DNA from: Promethearchaeota archaeon | GTDB taxonomy: Archaea; Asgardarchaeota; Lokiarchaeia; Sigyniarchaeales; SOKP01 | NCBI GenBank assembly: GCA_019894815.1 | Contig: JAGXNU010000144.1 | Span: forward strand, 1 to 5,469 | Length of the DNA: 5,469 bases | Reading direction: 5' to 3' | In this document: positions 1 through 5,469 of the stretch, piece by piece | Numbering within the stretch: position 1 is the first letter of the stretch | Layout of the letters: every line of letters starts with the position of its first letter | The notes under the pieces: model-generated | Seen by the model: only the letters and a program-made list of their open reading frames with translations | What the model was told of the DNA's origin: nothing | Database searches by the model: none | Position numbers and translations under genes: made by a program

Positions 1-246
1 ATGTATATTCATGTCAATTAATTTTATTGCTTTTTTAGCAGCAGCGATGTTGGCTTTTAATACGGCTTCGGGGGTGCCTACAAAAGTTATTACTGCACGA
101 TTATAATCTGAGTCATACTGCACGTCTACTATTCTTGTTTCAGGTGTATTTTTTATTTCATTTACAATTTGTTCTATTTTTTCTCTATCTGTTCCTTCAC
201 TAAAATTTGGAACTGATTCCACTATCTTTTTATTTTTTATTTCCAT
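1..246 (-). CDS. ftcD: Glutamate formimidoyltransferase, N-terminal part (cut by window edge)
   Basis: The enzyme transfers the formimidoyl group between N-formimidoyl-L-glutamate and tetrahydrofolate in the cytoplasm, at the end of histidine degradation and the entry to one-carbon metabolism. Reading the minus strand from the ATG at 246 gives 82 residues in open frame to the window edge. Recognisable family landmarks are the N-terminal VPNFSEG (residues 12-18), a DxDYNRAVITFVG stretch (45-57; the family usually has D-x-x-x-NR-x-V-x-TFVG), PEAVL (59-63) and AAKKAIKLIDM (69-79). The catalytic GEHPR segment expected just after this lies outside the window, so activity cannot be judged. Most homologues begin (V)ECVPNFSEG; here the Cys is Ser (residue 11). 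A purine-rich GAGAGAT about 6 nt before the ATG may act as a weak ribosome binding site. A one-domain form of about 300 residues is likely, but a bifunctional fusion to cyclodeaminase cannot be excluded. The family call is firm. Confidence 0.88.
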   Translation of the reverse strand, partial: MEIKNKKIVESVPNFSEGTDREKIEQIVNEIKNTPETRIVDVQYDSDYNRAVITFVGTPEAVLKANIAAAKKAIKLIDMNIH

Positions 247-292
247 TCAAGATCTCTCTTACTTTTTGGTTATACTTAATAAAAAGTTATGC

Positions 293-308
293 TTGAATTA
301 ATATTCAA
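293..308. promoter_or_regulatory. Small palindrome upstream of ftcD (possible operator)
   Basis: TTGAAT (293-298) and ATTCAA (303-308) form a perfect 6-bp inverted repeat around a 4-nt TAAT centre, 47 to 62 bp before the ftcD ATG. TATA-like stretches lie on both sides on the minus strand (TTTATTAAG at 283-275 and TTATTTATACT at 361-351). It could be a regulator site, but six-base AT-rich arms arise easily by chance in this DNA, so the call is tentative. Confidence 0.25.
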
Positions 309-328
309 CCGTCAAGAGATTATTTGAT

Positions 329-347
329 AAAAAGTTTAAAGTAAAAA
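329..347 (-). terminator. Possible oligo-T terminator after the U32 gene
   Basis: On the minus strand, two T5 tracts (347-343 and 333-329) follow the U32 stop codon by about 36 to 54 nt. Archaeal RNA polymerase terminates at T-rich tracts without needing a hairpin, and no clear hairpin is present here. If used, it would separate the U32 transcript from ftcD. The DNA is AT-rich, so this is weak evidence. Confidence 0.2.
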
Positions 348-382
348 TTTAGTATAAATAACTATTATTCTCTCTTTTTTAT

Positions 383-1645
383 TCATAAGGAATAAGTTCC
401 TGTCTTATATGTCTTATCTGTAAAGATGTATATATTATCCATGCCCTTTCCTATAACTGGTTCATTAACTTTCAAATCAATTAAAATTCTCTCTTTTTTA
501 GTTCCCCGTGGTGTTTTATTAACGTTCTTCCCTTTAAAAGTTATTTCTAATGCGTGTTGGTGCAAATATGTATCAGAATTTTTGCCCATGATAATAATAT
601 CATCATTTTTAGCTAGGTAACCATTATCTATAGAAATTCGGGCGATTCCTTTATCTGGCATGTAAGATTCAACTTGCCCAATCTTAATATATCTATAGTG
701 AGATAAATTTGATGGTGATTTATGTTGATGATCTTCTTCAGTCATTCTCTTGAAATAAAATCCTGGAGTAAATCCCCGGTTATATACTTTTTTCAATTCT
801 GTAACCCAGCTACCAGCCTTTCTTTTAGAAAAAGTGCCGTCATAATACGCTTCAATTGCTTCTCGGTATACTCTTGTTACAGTCTCGACATAATGGGGGT
901 GTCTCATCCGTCCTTCTATTTTAAACGCGTCTACGTTTGCTTCAATTAATTCTGGTATGTATGCGATGGTGCATAAATCTCTTGAATTCATGAATCGGGT
1001 CCCATCATATATATACTCGGTTCCTGACTCTTCACGAACCCACCAACGTCTCCTACAAGGTTGAACACAACTACCCCTATTTGCTGATTTTTCTTCAGAT
1101 CCACAGATATCTTGCGAGAAATAGCAACGACCACTTACGGAAGTACACATGGCTCCATGAATAAATACTTCGATTTCAGCTTTAGATAAATTTCTCTTTA
1201 TTTCTTTGATTTTTTCCAAAGATAATTCTCTTGCTAAAATAATTCTTTCAGCTCCTAGCGCTTCATAAGATTTAGCAGAAAGAGAATTTGAAACATTGCA
1301 TTGAGTTGAGATGTGAAAAGGTACTCCAATTTGCTTAGCAATTTCTAACGCTGCTAAATCGTGAATTATAACCGCATCGATATCCACTTCTTTTGCTTTC
1401 TCTAAAATAGTGCGTAAATATGAAAGTTCATTGTCATATATTAAGATGTTTGTGGCCAAGTAAGCTTTCAATTCACTATCATGACAAAAACTAACTATAG
1501 CAGCTAAATTTTCTAAAGCAATATTTTCAGATCGCATCCTCATGTTAAATTTTTCTATCCCAAAATACACTGAATCTGCGTATTTTGATGCTGCTTTAAT
1601 CGCCTTGAGATTTTTAGCTGGAGCTAATAATTCTACTTTTTTCAT
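383..1645 (-). CDS. U32-family protein, probable RNA hydroxylation (TrhP/RlhA-like) enzyme
   Basis: This 420-residue protein starts MKKVELLAPAKN, typical of the family, and is usually labelled peptidase U32. The signature EVFIHGAMCTSVSGRC (159-174) matches the U32 motif closely. It is followed by NRGSCVQPCRRRW (189-201), MNSRDLC (219-225) and KIEGRMRHPHYVETVTRVYREAI (242-264). Cys167, Cys174, Cys193 and Cys197 are at the four positions that carry a [4Fe-4S] cluster in UbiU/UbiV and are needed in RlhA. Studied U32 members mostly install 5-hydroxy-pyrimidines in tRNA (TrhP/YegQ) or 23S rRNA (RlhA), or hydroxylate ubiquinone precursors, so proteolysis is less likely. Residues of about 318-398 form the usual small C-terminal beta domain (IGQVESY, GIARISI, DDIIIMG). 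Length is close to YegQ (about 450). Two further cysteines (181, 225) are present. No signal peptide or membrane segment is seen. The start has no strong Shine-Dalgarno sequence. The gene follows larA by 51 bp with no oligo-T tract between, so co-transcription is possible. The RNA target is unknown. Confidence 0.88.
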   Translation of the reverse strand: MKKVELLAPAKNLKAIKAASKYADSVYFGIEKFNMRMRSENIALENLAAIVSFCHDSELKAYLATNILIYDNELSYLRTILEKAKEVDIDAVIIHDLAALEIAKQIGVPFHISTQCNVSNSLSAKSYEALGAERIILARELSLEKIKEIKRNLSKAEIEVFIHGAMCTSVSGRCYFSQDICGSEEKSANRGSCVQPCRRRWWVREESGTEYIYDGTRFMNSRDLCTIAYIPELIEANVDAFKIEGRMRHPHYVETVTRVYREAIEAYYDGTFSKRKAGSWVTELKKVYNRGFTPGFYFKRMTEEDHQHKSPSNLSHYRYIKIGQVESYMPDKGIARISIDNGYLAKNDDIIIMGKNSDTYLHQHALEITFKGKNVNKTPRGTKKERILIDLKVNEPVIGKGMDNIYIFTDKTYKTGTYSL

Positions 1646-1696
1646 CTTTTAAGTATAGAATAATATCCTTTTTTAGAATTATGATAAACTATTTTT

Positions 1697-2929
1697 TCAT
1701 GTTAATTGGATACTTGTGGGAATGATACAGGCTTTTGGGTTAGTTCCATGTAATTTTTCAAGTTCTAATACTAAATCATCCCATTCCTTAATTAGAACGA
1801 CATTTTCTGGAAAAAAATGATATAGATCCGATTCACTCACATTTGGAGAAAAATAAAATACATTGCGCTTCTTAACAAATGCTTTCCAAATTACCATATC
1901 TCCATAATTGGAATAAAGTTTTGCTCCTGTTTCCGCTATAAGACTGTGATATCCTCTTCCTTCATAGGAGGATGACATAAATACAATACTTCCGTTTCTC
2001 TGTAATAAGGCTGTAGGGGCTATCATTAATAAATTTAAACATTTTAAAGCTTGATTTAATTCCGAATCTTCAGGAAATGCATTTAAAAAGCAAATTTGAT
2101 TATCATGTGTAATTGGTGTCTTATAAACCTCTTTAGCGACTTCCATTGTTCTTCTATGAGCATTTCTATAATGACCTGCAAACACGGCTGTGCTATTGCC
2201 AATTTCATTCATTATAACATTGATAGAAAAATCTAAACCAACTGTATCTGCGATATCTTCAATGTCTTCTCTTATTTCTGTCATTCTCCCTAAACCTGCA
2301 CCCACACCTCGCATTCCTGCGGAATGATTTGATTCAAGCGTGCGAATACCACATACTCCTGGTAAAACTATTTTTGCACCGCCCCCAAATCCTGCTAAAG
2401 GGTGAGGTATAACTCCACCTACAGCGATTTTTACTTCTGATTCATGATAAGTTTTATTAACATCTATGGGTGTACCAATTTTGGATTCACCTAAATTTAC
2501 TAGATTCAAATAGGGATGATGGTTTTCGATAGAATAATTATCAGCAATATCTTTACCCAATTTTAATTCACAATCGTGTTTATTCATCGGTCTATGAGCT
2601 CCGAGAGCCAATAGAATTTTGATCTTATCTTTTCCAATATCCGCCTTTTCTAACTCCTCAAAAACAGGGGGCAAAATTTTAGCAACTTGGGTAGTTCTTG
2701 TCATATCGTCAACTACTATTACCGCTGATTTCTTTCCTTTCGCTATTTCAGACAATTTAGGAGTCCCGATTGGATTTAATATTGCTTTTTTAATATCAGC
2801 ACTACTTATTTCAGGATAATCAGCCCCCTTCATTCTACAGATGGACACATCCCAGGTATCTGGAAACCTTGCAGTAAAATAATCGGGCTCTCTCCAAGCA
2901 GCCCACGGGAATTTAAATTCTTTAACCAT
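1697..2929 (-). CDS. larA: LarA-family nickel-dependent 2-hydroxy acid racemase/epimerase
   Basis: LarA enzymes interconvert stereoisomers of 2-hydroxy acids by hydride transfer to a nickel-pincer nucleotide (NPN) covalently held by a lysine. The 410-residue product has the family length and both domains. Seen in order: VDDMTR (73-78; Asp75 and Arg78 align with LarA Asp72/Arg75), LALGAHRPM (107-115; His112, compare His108), PHPLAGFGGGAKIVLPGV (175-192; His176 and cofactor-anchoring Lys186, compare His174/Lys184, same spacing of 10), ESNH (199-202; His202, compare His200, same spacing of 16) and NQALK (292-296; Gln293/Lys296, compare Gln295/Lys298). The active site therefore looks intact. LarA numbering is from memory. 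The family also includes malate racemase and gluconate epimerase, so lactate is only one possible substrate. The cofactor makers larB, larC and larE are not in the window. The start is supported by AAGG (2941-2938) 8 nt before the ATG. It is transcribed divergently from the dCMP deaminase gene. Confidence 0.9.
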   Translation of the reverse strand: MVKEFKFPWAAWREPDYFTARFPDTWDVSICRMKGADYPEISSADIKKAILNPIGTPKLSEIAKGKKSAVIVVDDMTRTTQVAKILPPVFEELEKADIGKDKIKILLALGAHRPMNKHDCELKLGKDIADNYSIENHHPYLNLVNLGESKIGTPIDVNKTYHESEVKIAVGGVIPHPLAGFGGGAKIVLPGVCGIRTLESNHSAGMRGVGAGLGRMTEIREDIEDIADTVGLDFSINVIMNEIGNSTAVFAGHYRNAHRRTMEVAKEVYKTPITHDNQICFLNAFPEDSELNQALKCLNLLMIAPTALLQRNGSIVFMSSSYEGRGYHSLIAETGAKLYSNYGDMVIWKAFVKKRNVFYFSPNVSESDLYHFFPENVVLIKEWDDLVLELEKLHGTNPKACIIPTSIQLT

Positions 2930-3043
2930 ATTTAAAACCTTGAAAAATATCTATAATTAATAAATTGAACATGATATTTTTAAATCTTAAAATTATTACT
3001 AAGTTTAATATGTATTTTTTAACATTTAAACGATGAGTTGATT
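2930..3043. promoter_or_regulatory. Divergent promoter region, larA / dCMP deaminase
   Basis: This 114-bp, very AT-rich gap lies between two divergent genes and must hold both promoters. Toward the right, TTTAATAT at 3004-3011 sits about 25 nt before a plausible start site near 3032, giving a short leader before the ATG at 3044. Toward the left, TTTAAAAATAT (minus strand, 2984-2974) or TTTATTAAT (2964-2956) could be the larA TATA box; only the first leaves room for the AAGG at 2941-2938 in the leader. All boxes are read by eye and base composition alone would produce similar ones. Confidence 0.4.
2943..2981. repeat. Perfect 9-bp inverted repeat, widely spaced, in the divergent promoter
   Basis: AAAAATATC at 2943-2951 is matched exactly in inverted orientation by GATATTTTT at 2973-2981, with a 21-bp spacer. 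The centre-to-centre distance is 30 bp, close to three helical turns, so two protein units could bind on one face. The copies could instead be TATA-like elements that resemble each other because of AT-rich composition. The copy at 2981-2973 lies inside one candidate larA TATA box. Confidence 0.35.
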
Positions 3044-3502
3044 ATGGCATTAAATAACAATAGAATCTCAAAAGATCAATATTTTATGAAGATTGCAGAA
3101 GTAGTATCATTACGATCAACATGCATCAAACGAAAGGTTGGTGCTGTTCTAATTAAAGATTCTCACATCTTATCCACAGGTTATAATGGTGCTCCAGCTG
3201 GTTTCAATCATTGTACACCAGAAACATGTGTTCGAAAAGATTTAGAACCTGGAAATCAACCAGAACTCTGTCGCGGAGTTCATGCCGAAATCAATTGCAT
3301 CATCCAAGCCGCAATTCATGGTACTTCTATCAAAGGGGAAACCACTCTTTACTCCACAACATTTCCATGCATGAGCTGTTTAAAGTTAATAATTAATGCT
3401 GGAATAAACAAACTTGTTTATAAACATGATTATAACATGGAAAATAAAGTAAAAGAGAAAATGGTGAATGAGTCTAAATTAATAATTTTAAAATTAGTTT
3501 AA
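3044..3502 (+). CDS. dCMP deaminase (ComEB/DCTD family)
   Basis: This cytoplasmic zinc enzyme converts dCMP to dUMP, supplying thymidylate synthase. Starting at the ATG at 3044 it has 152 residues, the usual size. The catalytic zinc site is complete: HAE at 80-82 (His80 ligand, Glu82 proton shuttle) and PCMSC at 108-112 (Cys109, Cys112). GYNGAPAGF (46-54) is the nucleotide-binding and allosteric region, and Cys57, Cys62 and Cys76 (in ELCRGVHAE) fit the additional structural zinc site of this family. NAGINKLVY (118-126) is the usual strand after the PCxxC helix. The insert between GYNG and HAE (RKDLEPGNQPELCRG) resembles the archaeal/clostridial type. An in-frame TTG at 3038 would add two residues, but the ATG is preferred, with a weak GATGAG at 3032-3037 upstream. 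It is the only plus-strand gene and runs toward katA. Confidence 0.93.
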   Translation: MALNNNRISKDQYFMKIAEVVSLRSTCIKRKVGAVLIKDSHILSTGYNGAPAGFNHCTPETCVRKDLEPGNQPELCRGVHAEINCIIQAAIHGTSIKGETTLYSTTFPCMSCLKLIINAGINKLVYKHDYNMENKVKEKMVNESKLIILKLV

Positions 3503-3517
3503 CTTTTCATTAGAAAT

Positions 3518-3530
3518 AAAAATTAAAAAA
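3518..3530 (-). terminator. Oligo-T tracts after katA, candidate terminator
   Basis: On the minus strand, 15 to 27 nt past the katA stop codon, a T6 tract (3530-3525) is followed by a T5 tract (3522-3518). The 42-bp convergent gap contains no convincing hairpin. This matches the hairpin-free oligo-T pattern of archaeal termination and would stop katA transcription before it enters the opposing dCMP deaminase gene. Nothing equally clear is seen in the plus direction. Confidence 0.35.
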
Positions 3531-3544
3531 TAGAATTAATATAT

Positions 3545-4990
3545 TTATAGCCCTAATTCTTTGGAAATTCTTTCGCCCCATGATTTATCTGCTTTAGTAA
3601 AATGCCCAACCATGCGTTCTTGAATATGTTTAGGGACAGTTTTTAGACTATTTACAAGGTTTTGAATGAGTCGTTCCCTCTCATCATCGGGTAGTAATCT
3701 ATAGAGATTACCGGGTTGAATGAAATCAGCATCAACTCTAGGTTGATTATATCTATCGGCATCACCAGAAATTTTTAAAGGGGGTTCTTTAAAAGTAGGA
3801 TTTTCTTTTGGACCACCAAAACTGTTTGGTTCATAAACCACAGCGTTTCCTGCATTTCCATCGAATCGCATAAAACCATCACGATGGTATGTATTTATTT
3901 CTGCCGCTTTTGGTTGATTAACGGGTATTGATTGATAATTAACGCCAAGTCGATATCGATGAGCATCGGCATATGAAAAAAGCCTACCTTGGAGCATTTT
4001 ATCAGGAGAAAAAGAAATTCCTGGTACTTTATTAGACGGATCAAAAGCAGCTTGTTCCACTTCAGCAAAATAATTAGAAGGATTCCGATTTAGCTCCATT
4101 ATTCCCACTTTGATTAAGGGATAATCACCATGAGGCCATACTTTAGTTAAATCAAATGGATTCCATTCGTAAGTTTCAGCTTCAATTTCTGGCATAATTT
4201 GTACAGATAATTCCCACTTTGGATATTCTCCCCTTTCAATTCTCTCAAATAGGTCACGTGTTCCCCAATCTGGGTCAGTCCCAGCAAGCTTATCTGCTTC
4301 TTCTTGTGAGAAGTTTTTTATACCTTGCTGGGTTTTGAAATGAAATTTGACCCAGAAACGTTCATCAGCAGCGTTAATATAACTATATGTGTGGCTCCCG
4401 TAACCATTCATGTGAGGAAAACCTCTCGGAATGCCGCGATCAGAAAAAAGTATAGTCACTTGGTGTAATGATTCAGGTACTAAGGACCAAAAATCCCACC
4501 ACATTGTTTGAGACCGAAGGTTAGTCTGAGGCATGCGCTTTTGAGTGTGAATAAAATCACTGAATTTCAGCGGATCTCTTACAAAAAAGACGGGTGTATT
4601 ATTACCAACTAAATCCCAATTACCTTCTTCTGTATAAAACTTAATTGCAAAGCCTCTAACATCTCTCACCGTATCAGCTGAGCCTCTTTCCCCTGCGACT
4701 GTTGAGATTCGAATAAAGAGCTCGGTCTTTTTTCCAACCTTAGAGAATATTTTTGCCTTCGTATATTTTGTGATATCATTTGTCACAGTGAATGTACCAT
4801 ATGCTCCTGCACCTTTAGCATGAACTATTCGTTCAGGTATTCGCTCTCTTGCAAAAGTGGCTAATTTTTCGAGTAAATGAACATCTTGCATTAGTACGGG
4901 ACCTCTCTCTCCCGCAGTTATTGAATTTTGATTGTCCGCAACAGGCGCCCCCCCTGCCGTGGTTAAAGTTTTTTCTTTTTTATCTTTCAT
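3545..4990 (-). CDS. katA: Monofunctional haem catalase (small-subunit, clade-3-like KatA)
   Basis: Catalase decomposes hydrogen peroxide to water and oxygen, normally as a haem b tetramer in the cytoplasm. The 481 residues match the length of small-subunit catalases, and the gene appears intact. Active-site landmarks are all present: distal His58 in RIPERIVHAKGAGAYG (51-65), Ser97, distal Asn130 in NWDLVGNNTPVFFVRD (124-139), and the proximal ligand Tyr340 with Arg336 in RLFSYADAHRYRLG (336-349). HTQKRMPQT (148-156) is also typical. There is no signal peptide, and the C-terminal flavodoxin-like domain of large catalases is absent. The start is well supported by GAGG at 5001-4998, 7 nt before the ATG. 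It follows a PAS-domain gene by 93 bp on the same strand and has its own likely promoter with an inverted repeat, suggesting regulated expression. If the host is an anaerobic archaeon, acquisition from bacteria is likely, though base composition does not stand out by eye. Confidence 0.96.
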   Translation of the reverse strand: MKDKKEKTLTTAGGAPVADNQNSITAGERGPVLMQDVHLLEKLATFARERIPERIVHAKGAGAYGTFTVTNDITKYTKAKIFSKVGKKTELFIRISTVAGERGSADTVRDVRGFAIKFYTEEGNWDLVGNNTPVFFVRDPLKFSDFIHTQKRMPQTNLRSQTMWWDFWSLVPESLHQVTILFSDRGIPRGFPHMNGYGSHTYSYINAADERFWVKFHFKTQQGIKNFSQEEADKLAGTDPDWGTRDLFERIERGEYPKWELSVQIMPEIEAETYEWNPFDLTKVWPHGDYPLIKVGIMELNRNPSNYFAEVEQAAFDPSNKVPGISFSPDKMLQGRLFSYADAHRYRLGVNYQSIPVNQPKAAEINTYHRDGFMRFDGNAGNAVVYEPNSFGGPKENPTFKEPPLKISGDADRYNQPRVDADFIQPGNLYRLLPDDERERLIQNLVNSLKTVPKHIQERMVGHFTKADKSWGERISKELGL

Positions 4991-4997
4991 AAAAATT

Positions 4998-5002
4998 CCT
5001 CA
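4998..5002 (-). promoter_or_regulatory. katA Shine-Dalgarno site
   Basis: On the minus strand TGAGG lies 7 nt before the katA ATG, the clearest ribosome binding site in the window. It fixes the start codon at 4990 and implies a leadered transcript. Confidence 0.6.
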
Positions 5003-5028
5003 TTTTTTTTTGTTTTCAATTTCAATTT

Positions 5029-5038
5029 TTTAAATATA
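5029..5038 (-). promoter_or_regulatory. Candidate katA TATA box
   Basis: On the minus strand TATATTTAAA is placed so that a start site about 25 nt downstream would fall near 5008, giving a leader of about 18 nt that includes the Shine-Dalgarno site. A bacterial reading is possible instead: TTGATT (5055-5050), a 17-nt spacer, then TAAAAA (5032-5027). Confidence 0.35.
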
Positions 5039-5058
5039 TTGGTTATTCTAATCAATAT
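5036..5058. promoter_or_regulatory. Inverted repeat at the katA promoter (candidate operator)
   Basis: The left arm ATATTGGTTA (5036-5045) and right arm TAATCAATAT (5049-5058) pair at 9 of 10 positions around a TTC spacer. The repeat overlaps the upstream edge of the katA TATA-like box, so a bound protein would block the promoter. It is unlikely to be a terminator for the PAS gene: in the minus-strand RNA the odd pair is A-C, and no T tract follows. The regulator is not identified. The 10-3-10 layout is not the 7-1-7 arrangement of a PerR/Fur box. Confidence 0.5.
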
Positions 5059-5083
5059 GTAAGAATCATTATATTATAAAATT

Positions 5084-5449
5084 TTATTTTATAGTAATAT
5101 TTTGAGATGCTTCCAAACAACCAATATAATTTCCATCAGCATCCCTAAGAGCATAGTATTCAATCATTACTTTTTGTTTCTTATCCTCTATCGTTAAATC
5201 AATCCAAAAACGAGCCGTATTCCTATTACCTTCCTTAAAATCATTTATAATTTTCTCTACCTTATGGACACTTGATTTTGGATGACAATTACGAGCATTT
5301 TTACCAACAACTCCTGTAGGGCGCTTAAATATCCGCGTTTCATGTTTATTCCAAGCCAAAACCTCATCGTCTTTGTTGAGTACTGAAAATTCAATGGGAA
5401 TTGTTTCAAGAATAGCGTTTAAAACATCGTTAGGTAATTCTCCAATCAT
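5084..5449 (-). CDS. Free-standing PAS-domain protein (DUF438/hemerythrin-associated type)
   Basis: This 121-residue protein is essentially one PAS domain. It most resembles the PAS module normally found at the C-terminus of DUF438/hemerythrin-like proteins: LNAILETIPIEFSVLNKDDEVLAWN (10-34) is the first strand pair, RIFKRP (39-44) leads into VGKNARNCHP (48-57) and SVHKVEKIINDFKEG (60-74), and IEYYALRDADGNYIGCLEASQNIT (96-119) ends the fold. Cys55, His56 and His62 are candidates for metal, haem or redox chemistry, but that is inference. No DUF438, hemerythrin, kinase or DNA-binding region is attached, so any signal must pass to a partner. It is not an N-terminal truncation at the window edge: an in-frame TGA lies at 5458-5456, three codons before the ATG. 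AAGGAA just before the ATG is a close-spaced ribosome binding site. It is immediately upstream of katA on the same strand, which hints at redox or oxygen sensing. Confidence 0.75.
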   Translation of the reverse strand: MIGELPNDVLNAILETIPIEFSVLNKDDEVLAWNKHETRIFKRPTGVVGKNARNCHPKSSVHKVEKIINDFKEGNRNTARFWIDLTIEDKKQKVMIEYYALRDADGNYIGCLEASQNITIK

Positions 5450-5469
5450 ATTCCTTCACATTAAATGTC

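Noticed and set aside
426..620. Plus-strand open frame of 64 codons
   Set aside because: It is entirely antisense to the well-supported U32 gene, with no domain signal and only a by-chance open frame.
722..949. Plus-strand open frame of 75 codons
   Set aside because: Antisense to the U32 gene, with no recognisable protein features or ribosome binding site.
1646..1696. Terminator or promoter between larA and the U32 gene
   Set aside because: The minus strand is A-rich here, with no T tract or hairpin. An AAGGATATTA stretch at 1670-1661 is only weakly promoter-like, so no separate site is called.
2619..2819. Plus-strand hydrophobic open frame of 66 codons
   Set aside because: Antisense to larA. 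Its hydrophobicity reflects the opposite strand of Asp/Glu/Lys-rich codons, and there is no start context.
3038..3043. TTG start two codons upstream of the dCMP deaminase ATG
   Set aside because: The ATG at 3044 is a better start codon and nothing favours the TTG; the difference is only two residues.
3211..3396. Second plus-strand frame inside the dCMP deaminase gene
   Set aside because: Overlaps the catalytic core of a clear gene in another frame and has no family resemblance.
5013..5025. Tandem ATTGAA repeat in the katA leader region
   Set aside because: Only two six-base AT-rich units next to a T9 tract; too short to call a regulatory repeat.

Overview
The window is an AT-rich stretch of a prokaryotic chromosome with six protein-coding genes. 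Five lie on the minus strand and one on the plus strand, and coding is dense with short gaps of 42 to 136 bp. There is no rRNA, tRNA, CRISPR array or insertion sequence that I can see. The gene types, short leaders, TATA-like boxes and oligo-T tracts fit an archaeon (for example an Asgard or Thermoplasmatota-like lineage). AT-rich DNA produces such boxes by chance and every family here also occurs in bacteria, so this is a modest-confidence inference.

Layout, left to right. Positions 1-246 (minus) hold the N-terminal 82 residues of a glutamate formimidoyltransferase (ftcD), cut by the window edge. Positions 383-1645 (minus) encode a U32-family protein with the iron-sulfur-type cysteine set of RNA hydroxylases such as TrhP and RlhA. 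Positions 1697-2929 (minus) encode a LarA-type nickel-pincer racemase or epimerase with an apparently intact active site. These three share a direction and could be co-transcribed (gaps of 51 and 136 bp), though an oligo-T region and a small palindrome precede ftcD.

A 114-bp divergent promoter region (2930-3043) separates larA from a plus-strand dCMP deaminase (3044-3502). That gene converges on a complete clade-3-like haem catalase, katA (3545-4990, minus). Upstream of katA, in the same direction, is a complete free-standing PAS-domain protein (5084-5449) of the type normally found at the C-terminus of DUF438/hemerythrin-like proteins.

Functionally the window is a mixed housekeeping and metabolic region: one-carbon/histidine degradation, RNA modification, 2-hydroxy acid stereochemistry, dTTP precursor supply and peroxide detoxification. 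The most noteworthy part is the PAS-katA pair. The katA upstream region carries a near-perfect 10-3-10 inverted repeat overlapping a TATA-like box, followed at suitable spacing by a Shine-Dalgarno sequence. This looks like an operator, and the neighbouring PAS protein has a conserved-looking Cys-His motif. I do not see an unmistakable new system here.
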